A stretch of DNA of 5,073 nucleotides from an uncultured Eubacteriales bacterium (GTDB taxonomy: Bacteria; Bacillota; Clostridia; UBA1381; UBA9506): assembly GCA_902478395.1 (NCBI GenBank), contig CABSKZ010000229.1, positions 1 to 5,073 on the forward strand. Direction: 5' to 3'. The position numbers and the translations under genes are program-made. Under the pieces are notes generated by a model. It was not told the origin of the DNA, made no database searches, and was given only the letters and a program-made list of their open reading frames with translations. Of this stretch, positions 1 through 5,073 are shown piece after piece; position 1 is the stretch's first letter, and every line of letters starts with the position of its first letter.

Positions 1-2208
1 GTGATGGGCTTTGCTACCTATTTTTATTCTTCAGACGTCATTAAAAAAGAACTGGCGGAGACAAACATCAACATGCTGACACAATTGCAGGAAACGACTG
101 AGACCTACGTTCTAAAGCAAGCGGAGGATTTCATTATCAAAAATTTCCTCCAGCTTGACACGACCTCGGAACGGCTGAAAATATTTTCGAATGAGGAACT
201 GAACAACCGTTTTTTGCTGGATTATTACCAGGAACTGCGGCAGCTTGCACTGACTGCGGACTATATCGCGGACATCCATATTTATATTCCGCACAGAGAA
301 ATGATTGTTTCAACAAGCGGAATCCGGTTTCTGAGCGGAGCGCGGAAGCGTACGGCGTTCGACAGTGAGAAATTGGAAATTTTCCAAAGGGCCATGACGG
401 GCACAAAATGGGTAAACACCTATATCAACTCAAACGGCATTAACGTCGTGACGCTGCTCCGGCAATATACGCCGGTTGCAAGAGCTGTGCCGCGCGGCAT
501 CATCGCGGTCGATATCGAGGAGGCGCGCGTCTATTCCACAGCAAACGAATTTCCGGATTCAAACATTAAAAATGTGTTTATTACTGATGAAAACGGAAAT
601 ATGATTTCCCATGCCAATAAGGAAATGCTGTACCAAGACGTATCCGGTAAGAAATATATGAAAAAAATTATGGAGAGCGAAGAGCCGTTCGGCTATTTCA
701 TTGACAGGGTAAATGGACAAAAATCGCTCGTTACATATTCCAAATCGGAGTATAACCACTGGAACTATATCAATGTAAGCGATGCGAGCACGGTGTTTGG
801 CATCAGCAATATCATTTTGCTGTTTATCGTGATTATGTACATCATCCTGTTAATTGCTGGCGGCATCGGTGTGTTCCTGATGTCGAAGAGCTTCTATAAA
901 CCGATTAACCGGATTGTAGATACCATTGGCTCCCTGACTGGGGAGCGTAAGCGCGGCGATGACTATACCATCATTTCCAATGCGCTGGATACATTGTCCA
1001 GCCAGCTGAGTGATTACGAGAGTATGATGGATGACATTAAGCCTGTCATGAAAAACAATCTGTTGATGCAGCTGATGTATGATGCGGATATGCAGGCGGA
1101 AGAAATCAAGAATAATATGGAGATTCTTGGGATCGATCCGGACATCGCACGGATATTTGTAGTGATGAGCTGCATGTTCCATTATTCCGGAATGAAAAGG
1201 GAAGAAGAACGATATTTTGAGTATGGCTTCATTGAATATATGTTTACCTTTGGCAACAGTCACAGGTTGGTTCTCTGCCACTCTACCATGCAAAACAAGG
1301 TCATTGTGCTGGTGGGGGCGGAAAATGTGGAACAGCTTGATATCGGGCAGATATTGGGCAGTGCGGAAACAGGTCTGCGCGAGTTAGAGGGTGTGGAGTA
1401 TAATATTCATGTCAGCGGCATCATTCAGGGATTAGAAAATATTCACACCGGGTATGAGAGACTGTCAGTGGCAGAAGAATACCGTTTCATCTATGGCTAC
1501 AACCACATCCTGCGCACAGATGAGGTTCAGCCCAGGGAGGCTTCCGTCGCTACGCTGGAGGAAGAAAGCCTCTTTGCCGCGCTGCGTTCGGGGATACAGA
1601 AACGGAATCTGGATGACGTGCTGATGCTGCTAAACCAGATGATGGTCACTCTGAAAAGCGGGTCCTTTTCCTGCCGTTATGTTCAGGATTTCCTAATGCG
1701 GCTGATTGCGTTTCTTTCTAACCTTTTAAAAGAACAAGGCTTGGAAACCGGCGAGGTGGTAGATGACAAACAGACACTTTACGAAGAATACCGCAAAAGC
1801 GAAAATCTCGATGGGGTGTTTGGCTTTTTGCAGGATTTGTGCATCAATATGGTGGAACATAAGGACGGCGAAGAAGGCGGCTACGATGTTTCGGAGAAAG
1901 TGAAGGCGTTTCTGCGGTCGCTGCCGGACAGTGAAATGAAAAACGTGACACTTTCCTATGTGTCGGACCGGTTATTTTTGAGCCAGTCCTATGTCAGCCG
2001 GGTGTTCAAAGCGGAGACAGGCGTCAATTTTATTGATTATCTTTCAGAGGAGAAACTGGTGCGCAGTGCAAGGATGCTGACGGAACGGAACATGAAAATC
2101 AAGGATATTTGTGAGGTCATCGGTTACAGCAATTCAAATTATTATATCCGGAAGTTTAAAGAGAAATATGGAGTTACACCGAAGCAGTATCAGCGGAATA
2201 TGAGGTAA
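1..2208 (+). CDS. Membrane-anchored sensor / AraC-family transcriptional regulator, 5' end outside window
   Basis: The frame is open from base 1 for 735 codons. The first visible residues (VMGFATYFYSS) look like the end of a first transmembrane helix, so the true start probably lies upstream and the GTG at base 1 is not a reliable start. Residues about 15-265 form an extracytoplasmic region of the size and position of a Cache-type sensor. A second transmembrane helix lies at about 270-294 (IILLFIVIMYIILLIAGG), followed by a basic YKPINRIV linker and a short amphipathic HAMP-like stretch. The middle (about 360-600) is a cytoplasmic region of no recognised fold. The C-terminus, about 640-735, is a typical AraC/XylS DNA-binding domain with two helix-turn-helix units: first near 651-675 (LFLSQSYVSRVFK), second near 700-722 (KIKDICEVIGYSNSNYYIRKFK), ending in GVTPKQYQ. 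Family knowledge: such one-component membrane regulators often control carbohydrate transport or glycoside hydrolase genes. Its ligand and target genes cannot be read here. A strong terminator follows directly, so it is the last gene of its transcript. Confidence 0.9.
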   Translation: MMGFATYFYSSDVIKKELAETNINMLTQLQETTETYVLKQAEDFIIKNFLQLDTTSERLKIFSNEELNNRFLLDYYQELRQLALTADYIADIHIYIPHREMIVSTSGIRFLSGARKRTAFDSEKLEIFQRAMTGTKWVNTYINSNGINVVTLLRQYTPVARAVPRGIIAVDIEEARVYSTANEFPDSNIKNVFITDENGNMISHANKEMLYQDVSGKKYMKKIMESEEPFGYFIDRVNGQKSLVTYSKSEYNHWNYINVSDASTVFGISNIILLFIVIMYIILLIAGGIGVFLMSKSFYKPINRIVDTIGSLTGERKRGDDYTIISNALDTLSSQLSDYESMMDDIKPVMKNNLLMQLMYDADMQAEEIKNNMEILGIDPDIARIFVVMSCMFHYSGMKREEERYFEYGFIEYMFTFGNSHRLVLCHSTMQNKVIVLVGAENVEQLDIGQILGSAETGLRELEGVEYNIHVSGIIQGLENIHTGYERLSVAEEYRFIYGYNHILRTDEVQPREASVATLEEESLFAALRSGIQKRNLDDVLMLLNQMMVTLKSGSFSCRYVQDFLMRLIAFLSNLLKEQGLETGEVVDDKQTLYEEYRKSENLDGVFGFLQDLCINMVEHKDGEEGGYDVSEKVKAFLRSLPDSEMKNVTLSYVSDRLFLSQSYVSRVFKAETGVNFIDYLSEEKLVRSARMLTERNMKIKDICEVIGYSNSNYYIRKFKEKYGVTPKQYQRNMR

Positions 2209-2216
2209 AAAAATTC

Positions 2217-2263
2217 AAACGCGGCGGCAAATGCAGGGAATACATTTGCCGCCGCGTTTTTTT
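2217..2263 (+). terminator. Strong Rho-independent terminator after the AraC-family regulator
   Basis: A perfect 17-bp inverted repeat, AAACGCGGCGGCAAATG (2217-2233) against CATTTGCCGCCGCGTTT (2243-2259), encloses a 9-base loop and runs into seven T residues at 2257-2263. It begins 8 bases after the stop codon. The A-rich left flank (AAAAAAA just after the stop) could also let it work weakly on the other strand, but no minus-strand gene ends here. Confidence 0.95.
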
Positions 2264-2338
2264 GCTGTGCAGTGAGGTGCTGCCGCGAAAGCTGGAGGAA
2301 GCAAAATTTTTTACAGACAGAGCTGTTGGTTCATAGAA

Positions 2339-2355
2339 GGTATTTGATAGATACC
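2339..2355. promoter_or_regulatory. Imperfect palindrome upstream of msrAB, possible operator
   Basis: GGTATTTGATAGATACC has perfect 5-base outer arms (GGTAT/ATACC) around a 7-base centre and lies about 75 bases before the msrAB start. Its position between the upstream terminator and msrAB would suit an operator. A TTGATA hexamer lies inside it (2344-2349) but no good -10 box follows at 16-18 bases, and a TTTACA at 2310-2315 also lacks a good -10 partner, so no promoter is called. Short arms of this kind also arise by chance. Confidence 0.25.
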
Positions 2356-2417
2356 CCTACAGAATGGAAAGTGTTTATTTTGGGAACCCTAACACTATTC
2401 TGATGAATTGTTTTAAC

Positions 2418-2423
2418 AGGAGG
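2418..2423 (+). promoter_or_regulatory. Ribosome binding site of msrAB
   Basis: AGGAGG is a full match to the Bacillota Shine-Dalgarno consensus and ends 5 bases before the ATG at 2429. It fixes this ATG as the start of msrAB; the first residues MEKEIYFAGGCFWG then begin exactly as MsrA domains of this type do. Confidence 0.92.
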
Positions 2424-2428
2424 ATGCC

Positions 2429-3394
2429 ATGGAAAAAGAAATTTATTTTGCCGGCGGCTGTTTCTGGGGAGTGGAGAAATATTTTGCAAGTGTCCCGGGT
2501 GTAGTGGGAACCTGTGTTGGGTATGCAAACGGGAACACGGCGGCGCCGACCTATGAGGACGTATGCATCCGCAACACCGGCCATGCGGAGGCGGTCAAGG
2601 TCACATACCAGCCGGAAGAAGTACCGTTGAAGGAACTGGCGGAACTGTATTTTGAGGTGATTGACCCGACCGCGCTGAATCGGCAGGGAAATGACCGGGG
2701 AGTACAATACAGGACGGGGATTTATTATACGGACAAAACGGACAGAGATATTTTGGTCCGGGTTCTGGCAGAGGAACAGAAAAAACACCGGAAACCAGTC
2801 GTGGTCGAAGTCGCGCCACTGAAAAATTTTTATCAGGCGGAGGAGTACCACCAGAAATATCTGGATAAAAATCCCGAAGGTTACTGCCACATTGGACGTG
2901 AAGCGTTTGAACGGGCGGGCAGCGGGAAGGCAAAATTCAGAAAAAGGCCGCAGAAGGAGCTGAAGCGGGTGCTGACGGAGCTGCAATACCAGGTGACGCA
3001 GAATGGCTGTACGGAACGGCCGTTTGAGAATGAATATTTTGACGAGTTCCGTCCGGGAGTTTATGTGGACATCACCACGGGCGAGCCGCTGTTTGTATCT
3101 TCGGATAAGTTTGATTCCGGCTGCGGGTGGCCCAGCTTTTCAAAGCCCATTGATAGATCGCTGTTGGAAGAGACAGAGGATTTGAGCCATAGAATGCACC
3201 GGACTGAGGTGAGAAGCAAGACGGGAAACGCGCACCTGGGACATGTCTTTGAAGATGGCCCGCAAGAAACAGGCGGACTGCGGTATTGCATCAATAGTGC
3301 GGCGCTGCGTTTTATTCCCGTTGAGGAAATGGCGGAGGAAGGCTATCAAAAATACCTGCCGCTGGTGGAGCTAAAGGACGAACCAGTCTTTTAG
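2429..3394 (+). CDS. msrAB: Bifunctional peptide methionine sulfoxide reductase MsrA/MsrB
   Basis: This 321-residue cytoplasmic repair enzyme (no signal peptide or membrane helix) reduces oxidised methionine in proteins. The N-terminal MsrA domain (about 1-160) acts on the S epimer and carries the GGCFWG motif with catalytic Cys11, plus TGHAEAV (50-56) and the EEYHQKYL stretch (138-145). After a short basic linker, the MsrB domain (about 173-312) acts on the R epimer: GEPLF (218-222), SGCGWPSF (230-237), NAHLGHVFEDGP (267-278) and RYCIN with catalytic Cys287. Cys232 is 55 residues before Cys287, the spacing expected for the resolving cysteine of PilB-type MsrB domains. The two CxxC zinc pairs of many MsrB proteins are absent (VDITTGEP and RSKTGNAH stand in their place), which marks the zinc-free class. 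Length and domain order match the common MsrA-MsrB fusion. Electrons normally come from thioredoxin, which is not encoded here. It appears to be a single-gene unit between the upstream terminator and the downstream hairpin. Confidence 0.97.
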   Translation: MEKEIYFAGGCFWGVEKYFASVPGVVGTCVGYANGNTAAPTYEDVCIRNTGHAEAVKVTYQPEEVPLKELAELYFEVIDPTALNRQGNDRGVQYRTGIYYTDKTDRDILVRVLAEEQKKHRKPVVVEVAPLKNFYQAEEYHQKYLDKNPEGYCHIGREAFERAGSGKAKFRKRPQKELKRVLTELQYQVTQNGCTERPFENEYFDEFRPGVYVDITTGEPLFVSSDKFDSGCGWPSFSKPIDRSLLEETEDLSHRMHRTEVRSKTGNAHLGHVFEDGPQETGGLRYCINSAALRFIPVEEMAEEGYQKYLPLVELKDEPVF

Positions 3395-3454
3395 GATAAA
3401 TTTCAGATATCCCTTGGTCAAATCCTTGCTCCTATTTAAATGAGTCAGATAAAT

Positions 3455-3496
3455 GTTCAAACGGCTGTTTCAATTTTTTGAAACAGCCGTTTGAAC
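3455..3496. repeat. Perfect 19-bp inverted repeat (hairpin) downstream of msrAB
   Basis: GTTCAAACGGCTGTTTCAA (3455-3473) is followed by a TTTT loop and its exact reverse complement (3478-3496). It starts 61 bases after the msrAB stop. It is not a textbook intrinsic terminator: the arm is followed by GTGTCGG on the plus strand and by only a short T-containing stretch on the minus strand, with the T run in the loop. It could still block transcription in either direction. Its arm recurs, imperfectly and inverted, at 3825-3843, so it may instead be the left end of a small repeat element. Confidence 0.85.
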
Positions 3497-3644
3497 GTGT
3501 CGGTTTTAGCAATACATTTCAAATTGAAAGCCACCTGCGAGAACCTTCGTTTTCGGTACATTGTTTTTGTTTCTGTATCGTTACCGGGCGATGGACATGC
3601 TTATTTGTTACGCAAAAGGCGGCAGATACACCGCTTACGTTCCA

Positions 3645-3709
3645 CAGCGTGGCCGAGTGCGTTCAGTCCCTTGCTGCTCTGTATTACGAACGCTAAGAGC
3701 CAAGCGCTG
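3645..3709 (+). other. Nested inverted repeats, possible structured RNA segment
   Basis: CAGCGTGGC (3645-3653) can pair with GCCA + CGCTG (3699-3702 and 3705-3709), giving 9 base pairs with a 2-base bulge. Within it GCGTTC (3659-3664) pairs exactly with GAACGC (3688-3693) around a 23-base loop. A further CGCTTC/GAAGCG hairpin lies just downstream at 3719-3737. The strand is undecided because pairing is possible on both; plus is given since the neighbouring msrAB transcript could read into it. No known RNA family is recognised. Confidence 0.25.
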
Positions 3710-3831
3710 CATTCCACTCGCTTCACTTTTCGAAGCGGTTTTCCCGGCAGGACCAAAGAAAGCCGCAACTTTAAATCGGGGGGGATGCCCTTATATTCAG
3801 TATGATTTTTGTTTTTGCGGTAGTCAGAAAC

Positions 3832-3884
3832 AACCGTTTTTACAGTGTTAATGCTACAGAAATGCCAATCATTAACCGTTTTTA
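3832..3884. repeat. 11-base direct repeat AACCGTTTTTA spanning the pseudogene end
   Basis: AACCGTTTTTA occurs exactly at 3832-3842 and again at 3874-3884. The first copy lies in the right end of the candidate repeat element; the second lies in the last codons of the esterase pseudogene. The copies start 42 bases apart. An 11-base identity so close together suggests a local duplication or a trace of element movement, but the repeat is T-rich and the case is not firm. Confidence 0.5.
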
Positions 3885-4919
3885 TGCGTTAGAATATAAT
3901 CCATATATACACGTCAGTCGCGGATACTCATAAAATGTGTACCAGTCCGGTTGAAGAAGGCGATGTCTCCATCCGTATAATAGGTTTCCGGATTACAAGG
4001 CACATATTCGCCGATATAGCTGGTTGAACCGTAAAGTTTATAGATTTCATCAGCGGCAATACAATTTAAAAGCTGATAATCTGTATCAGCCCACGTATCA
4101 AGTTCGGCAGTGCCAATGCAAACCTTTCTCGGGGCAACCAGCGCAAGCAGGAAATGCTGATCGAACGGCATAAAAAATTCGTTATGGGAATACTTCTTCA
4201 AATTGCCGCAGAACCAATTCCCAAAACATTCCGTGATATCTGCAATTGTTTCCCCGCCCTTTCCTCTTGAAATAGAAGCCCCGCAGCAGCCTGAATGATT
4301 CACACAGGCAAAAGAAAACGCTCGTCAAACGCCGCTGTCAAAAGTGCGCATTTACCTAAACGGGAATGTCCCATAACAGCAATGTTTTTCTTATCAACAA
4401 AATCCAGTGTTTGCAAATAGTCCATTACCCGCTGGGCCATGTAGGACCATATGCTTAATTTTCCAAACGCCGTTTGTGTTTTCTGTTCCTCTGCGCAGAA
4501 AAAGTCACATAATCCATCCCAACCTGCGGAATCGGAGGAAACGTCGAAATAACAAAAGATAGCGACGCCAAAGCCTTTTTCTATGATATCTTCAATATAT
4601 AAATACCGGTCAGGTATATCGGGTCTGAAATTTATAAACAAAATAAATGGAATTTGTCCGGCGGCGTTCTCGGGATAAAGAAGATTTACGGGAATATTAA
4701 CACAGTTGACGGCGTTTGAAACACGAAAATTGAATCGTTCCCATGTGGTAAACCCAGAAAATTCTCCCTTGCGTATTTCTTTGCGGCTTACTTCAAAAGG
4801 AACGGGAGGCGGAAAGTAGCCATATTTCTTCCCTTTGCAGGAGTTCTTTCAATTCATTCCGGCGAAAGGGAGAGGACGTTTCTGTCCTCTAATAGACTAG
4901 GCAGATTAAGGGAATTCAG
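3872..4919 (-). pseudogene. Decayed CE15-like (glucuronoyl esterase-type) alpha/beta hydrolase
   Basis: Joined across lesions, the minus strand encodes about 350 residues of an alpha/beta hydrolase resembling bacterial carbohydrate esterase family 15 and its relatives (esters of glucuronic acid in plant xylan and lignin). Visible family features: ELKELLQREE then YGYFPPPVPFEV near the N-terminus, INFRPDIPDRY, the nucleophile elbow GHSRLGK (Ser codon 4363-4365), DERF, NHSGCCGASISRGKGGET, WFCGNLKKY, MPFDQHFLLALVAPR, TAELDTWADT with likely acidic residues, and the probable catalytic His in GTHFM (3935-3937). Lesions, read 5' to 3': a frame change near 4870-4880; a loss equal to 2 bases at ATAT, 4822-4825; a loss equal to 1 base near the A runs at 4310-4318; and TGA at 3914-3916 where DW is expected, after which the frame runs on as RVYMDYILTHKNG to TAA at 3872-3874. 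No good start codon is seen: a CTG at 4917-4919 sits 5 bases after GGAG, perhaps a former ATG. No signal peptide is visible. The most 5' part of the reconstruction (above 4890) is the least certain. Confidence 0.85.
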
Positions 4920-4944
4920 TTCAGCTCCAACAAAATATGATTTG

Positions 4945-4965
4945 AAAAAATGGCATTTGCCATTT
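4945..4965 (-). terminator. Probable Rho-independent terminator of the dtxR-family gene
   Basis: On the minus strand AAATGGC (4965-4959) pairs with GCCATTT (4954-4948) around an AAAT loop and runs into six T residues (4950-4945). The stem overlaps the last two bases of the TAA stop of the upstream gene. The stem is short (7 bp), so efficiency may be modest, but position and strand fit well. It would separate the regulator gene from the esterase pseudogene. Confidence 0.65.
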
Positions 4966-5073
4966 ATTTTCTTTTTTCTGCGTGCTGTTTAATTGCATGA
5001 AAGCTTTTCTCGCTGATGACATGCTCAATCCGGCAAGCATCTTCAACCGCTGTTTTTTGATCCACACCGAGAG
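4964..5073 (-). CDS. DtxR/MntR-family metal-dependent repressor, C-terminal fragment (start outside window)
   Basis: Reading the minus strand from the right edge gives 35 codons and a TAA at 4964-4966: LGVDQKTAVEDACRIEHVIS, then EKSFHAIKQH and a lysine-rich tail. The EDACRIEHVIS block is the hallmark of the metal-binding and dimerisation domain of DtxR-family repressors. In DtxR the equivalent Cys102, Glu105 and His106 bind the regulatory metal; here the spacing Cys-x-x-Glu-His is intact. MntR-type proteins often lack this Cys, so the piece is closer to the DtxR/IdeR pattern in this motif, but iron versus manganese specificity cannot be settled from the tail. There is no room for the SH3-like third domain of DtxR after it, so it is the short two-domain form. 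The helix-turn-helix and promoter lie beyond the window. It is followed by its own likely terminator. Confidence 0.85.
   Translation of the reverse strand, partial: LGVDQKTAVEDACRIEHVISEKSFHAIKQHAEKRK

Larger units (their letters stand above)
3455..3843. repeat. Candidate small repeat/MITE-like element with inverted ends, no supported gene
   Basis: This stretch forms most of the 3395-3871 gap. Its left end GTTCAAACGGCTGTTTCAA (3455-3473) and the reverse complement of its right end, GTAAAAACGGTTGTTTCTG (from 3825-3843), match at 14 of 19 positions, including the cores AAACGG and TGTTTC. The same right end is thus a near direct copy of the hairpin's right arm. Three overlapping plus-strand frames stay open for 72-104 codons between about 3478 and 3851, but none has a ribosome binding site or a recognisable domain, and long overlap in several frames argues against translation. 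No transposase is present and no target duplication could be identified at the borders, so the limits are approximate. A non-coding structured region is an alternative. Confidence 0.4.

Noticed and set aside
850..1293. 147-codon minus-strand open frame opposite the AraC-family gene
   Set aside because: Antisense to a well-supported coding region, histidine/isoleucine-rich with no domain.
2310..2372. Sigma-A type promoters built on TTTACA (2310) or TTGATA (2344)
   Set aside because: Neither has a convincing -10 box at 16-18 bases spacing.
2375..2986. 203-codon minus-strand open frame opposite msrAB
   Set aside because: It lies antisense to a certain gene, has no recognisable domain and no start signals; it is a codon-bias shadow.
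3455..3496. Hairpin as a standard Rho-independent terminator of msrAB
   Set aside because: The stem is strong but no T tract follows on either strand; the T run is in the loop. Kept as an inverted repeat with possible terminator effect.
3455..3843. IS200/IS605-type element with hairpin ends
   Set aside because: There is no transposase and the right end has no clear hairpin of its own matching the left one; only a non-autonomous repeat can be proposed.
3478..3851. Three overlapping plus-strand open frames of 72-104 codons
   Set aside because: No ribosome binding site, no known domain, Cys/Arg-rich low-plausibility composition, and openness in all three frames at once suggests base composition or structure rather than a gene.
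4300..4641. The two main esterase frames as two separate intact genes
   Set aside because: Each carries only part of one hydrolase fold (nucleophile in one, His in the other), they overlap by 4 bases with no ribosome binding site for the second, and they join smoothly by adding one base.
1..5073. CRISPR arrays, tRNA or rRNA genes
   Set aside because: No regularly spaced repeats and no tRNA-like cloverleaf or rRNA segments were seen on either strand.

Overview
The window looks like chromosome of an anaerobic Bacillota (Clostridia, probably a gut Lachnospiraceae/Oscillospiraceae-type organism). The evidence is an AGGAGG ribosome binding site, moderate GC, a GC-rich intrinsic terminator with a T tract, a membrane-bound AraC-type regulator of the kind common in these bacteria, a fused MsrA-MsrB with a Clostridia-like layout, and a DtxR-family regulator. 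The species cannot be named from this window.

Layout: (1) 1-2208, plus strand: a transmembrane sensor/AraC-family regulator whose first membrane helix is cut off by the window edge, closed by a strong terminator at 2217-2263. (2) 2264-2428: a 165-base spacer with an imperfect palindrome and a clear ribosome binding site. (3) 2429-3394, plus strand: bifunctional methionine sulfoxide reductase MsrAB with a zinc-free type MsrB domain. (4) 3395-3871: about 480 bases with no convincing gene. It holds a perfect 19-bp hairpin at its left end, an imperfect inverted copy of the hairpin arm at its right end, and nested helices in between, so it looks like a small non-autonomous repeat or structured element. 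(5) 3872-4919, minus strand: a decayed gene for a CE15-like (glucuronoyl esterase-type) alpha/beta hydrolase. Reading it end to end requires three frame changes and passage through one in-frame TGA. (6) 4945-4965: a likely minus-strand terminator. (7) 4964-5073, minus strand: the last 35 codons of a DtxR/MntR-family metalloregulator that continues beyond the right edge.

The genes do not form one pathway. The regulator, msrAB and the dtxR tail each look like separate transcription units. The AraC-type sensor and the dead esterase both fit a lifestyle of plant-polysaccharide use; MsrAB and the metal regulator both relate to oxidative or metal stress, but nothing here links them in one operon. 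No clearly new multi-gene system is visible. The two things most worth following are the repeat-like element at 3455-3843 and the esterase pseudogene beside it.
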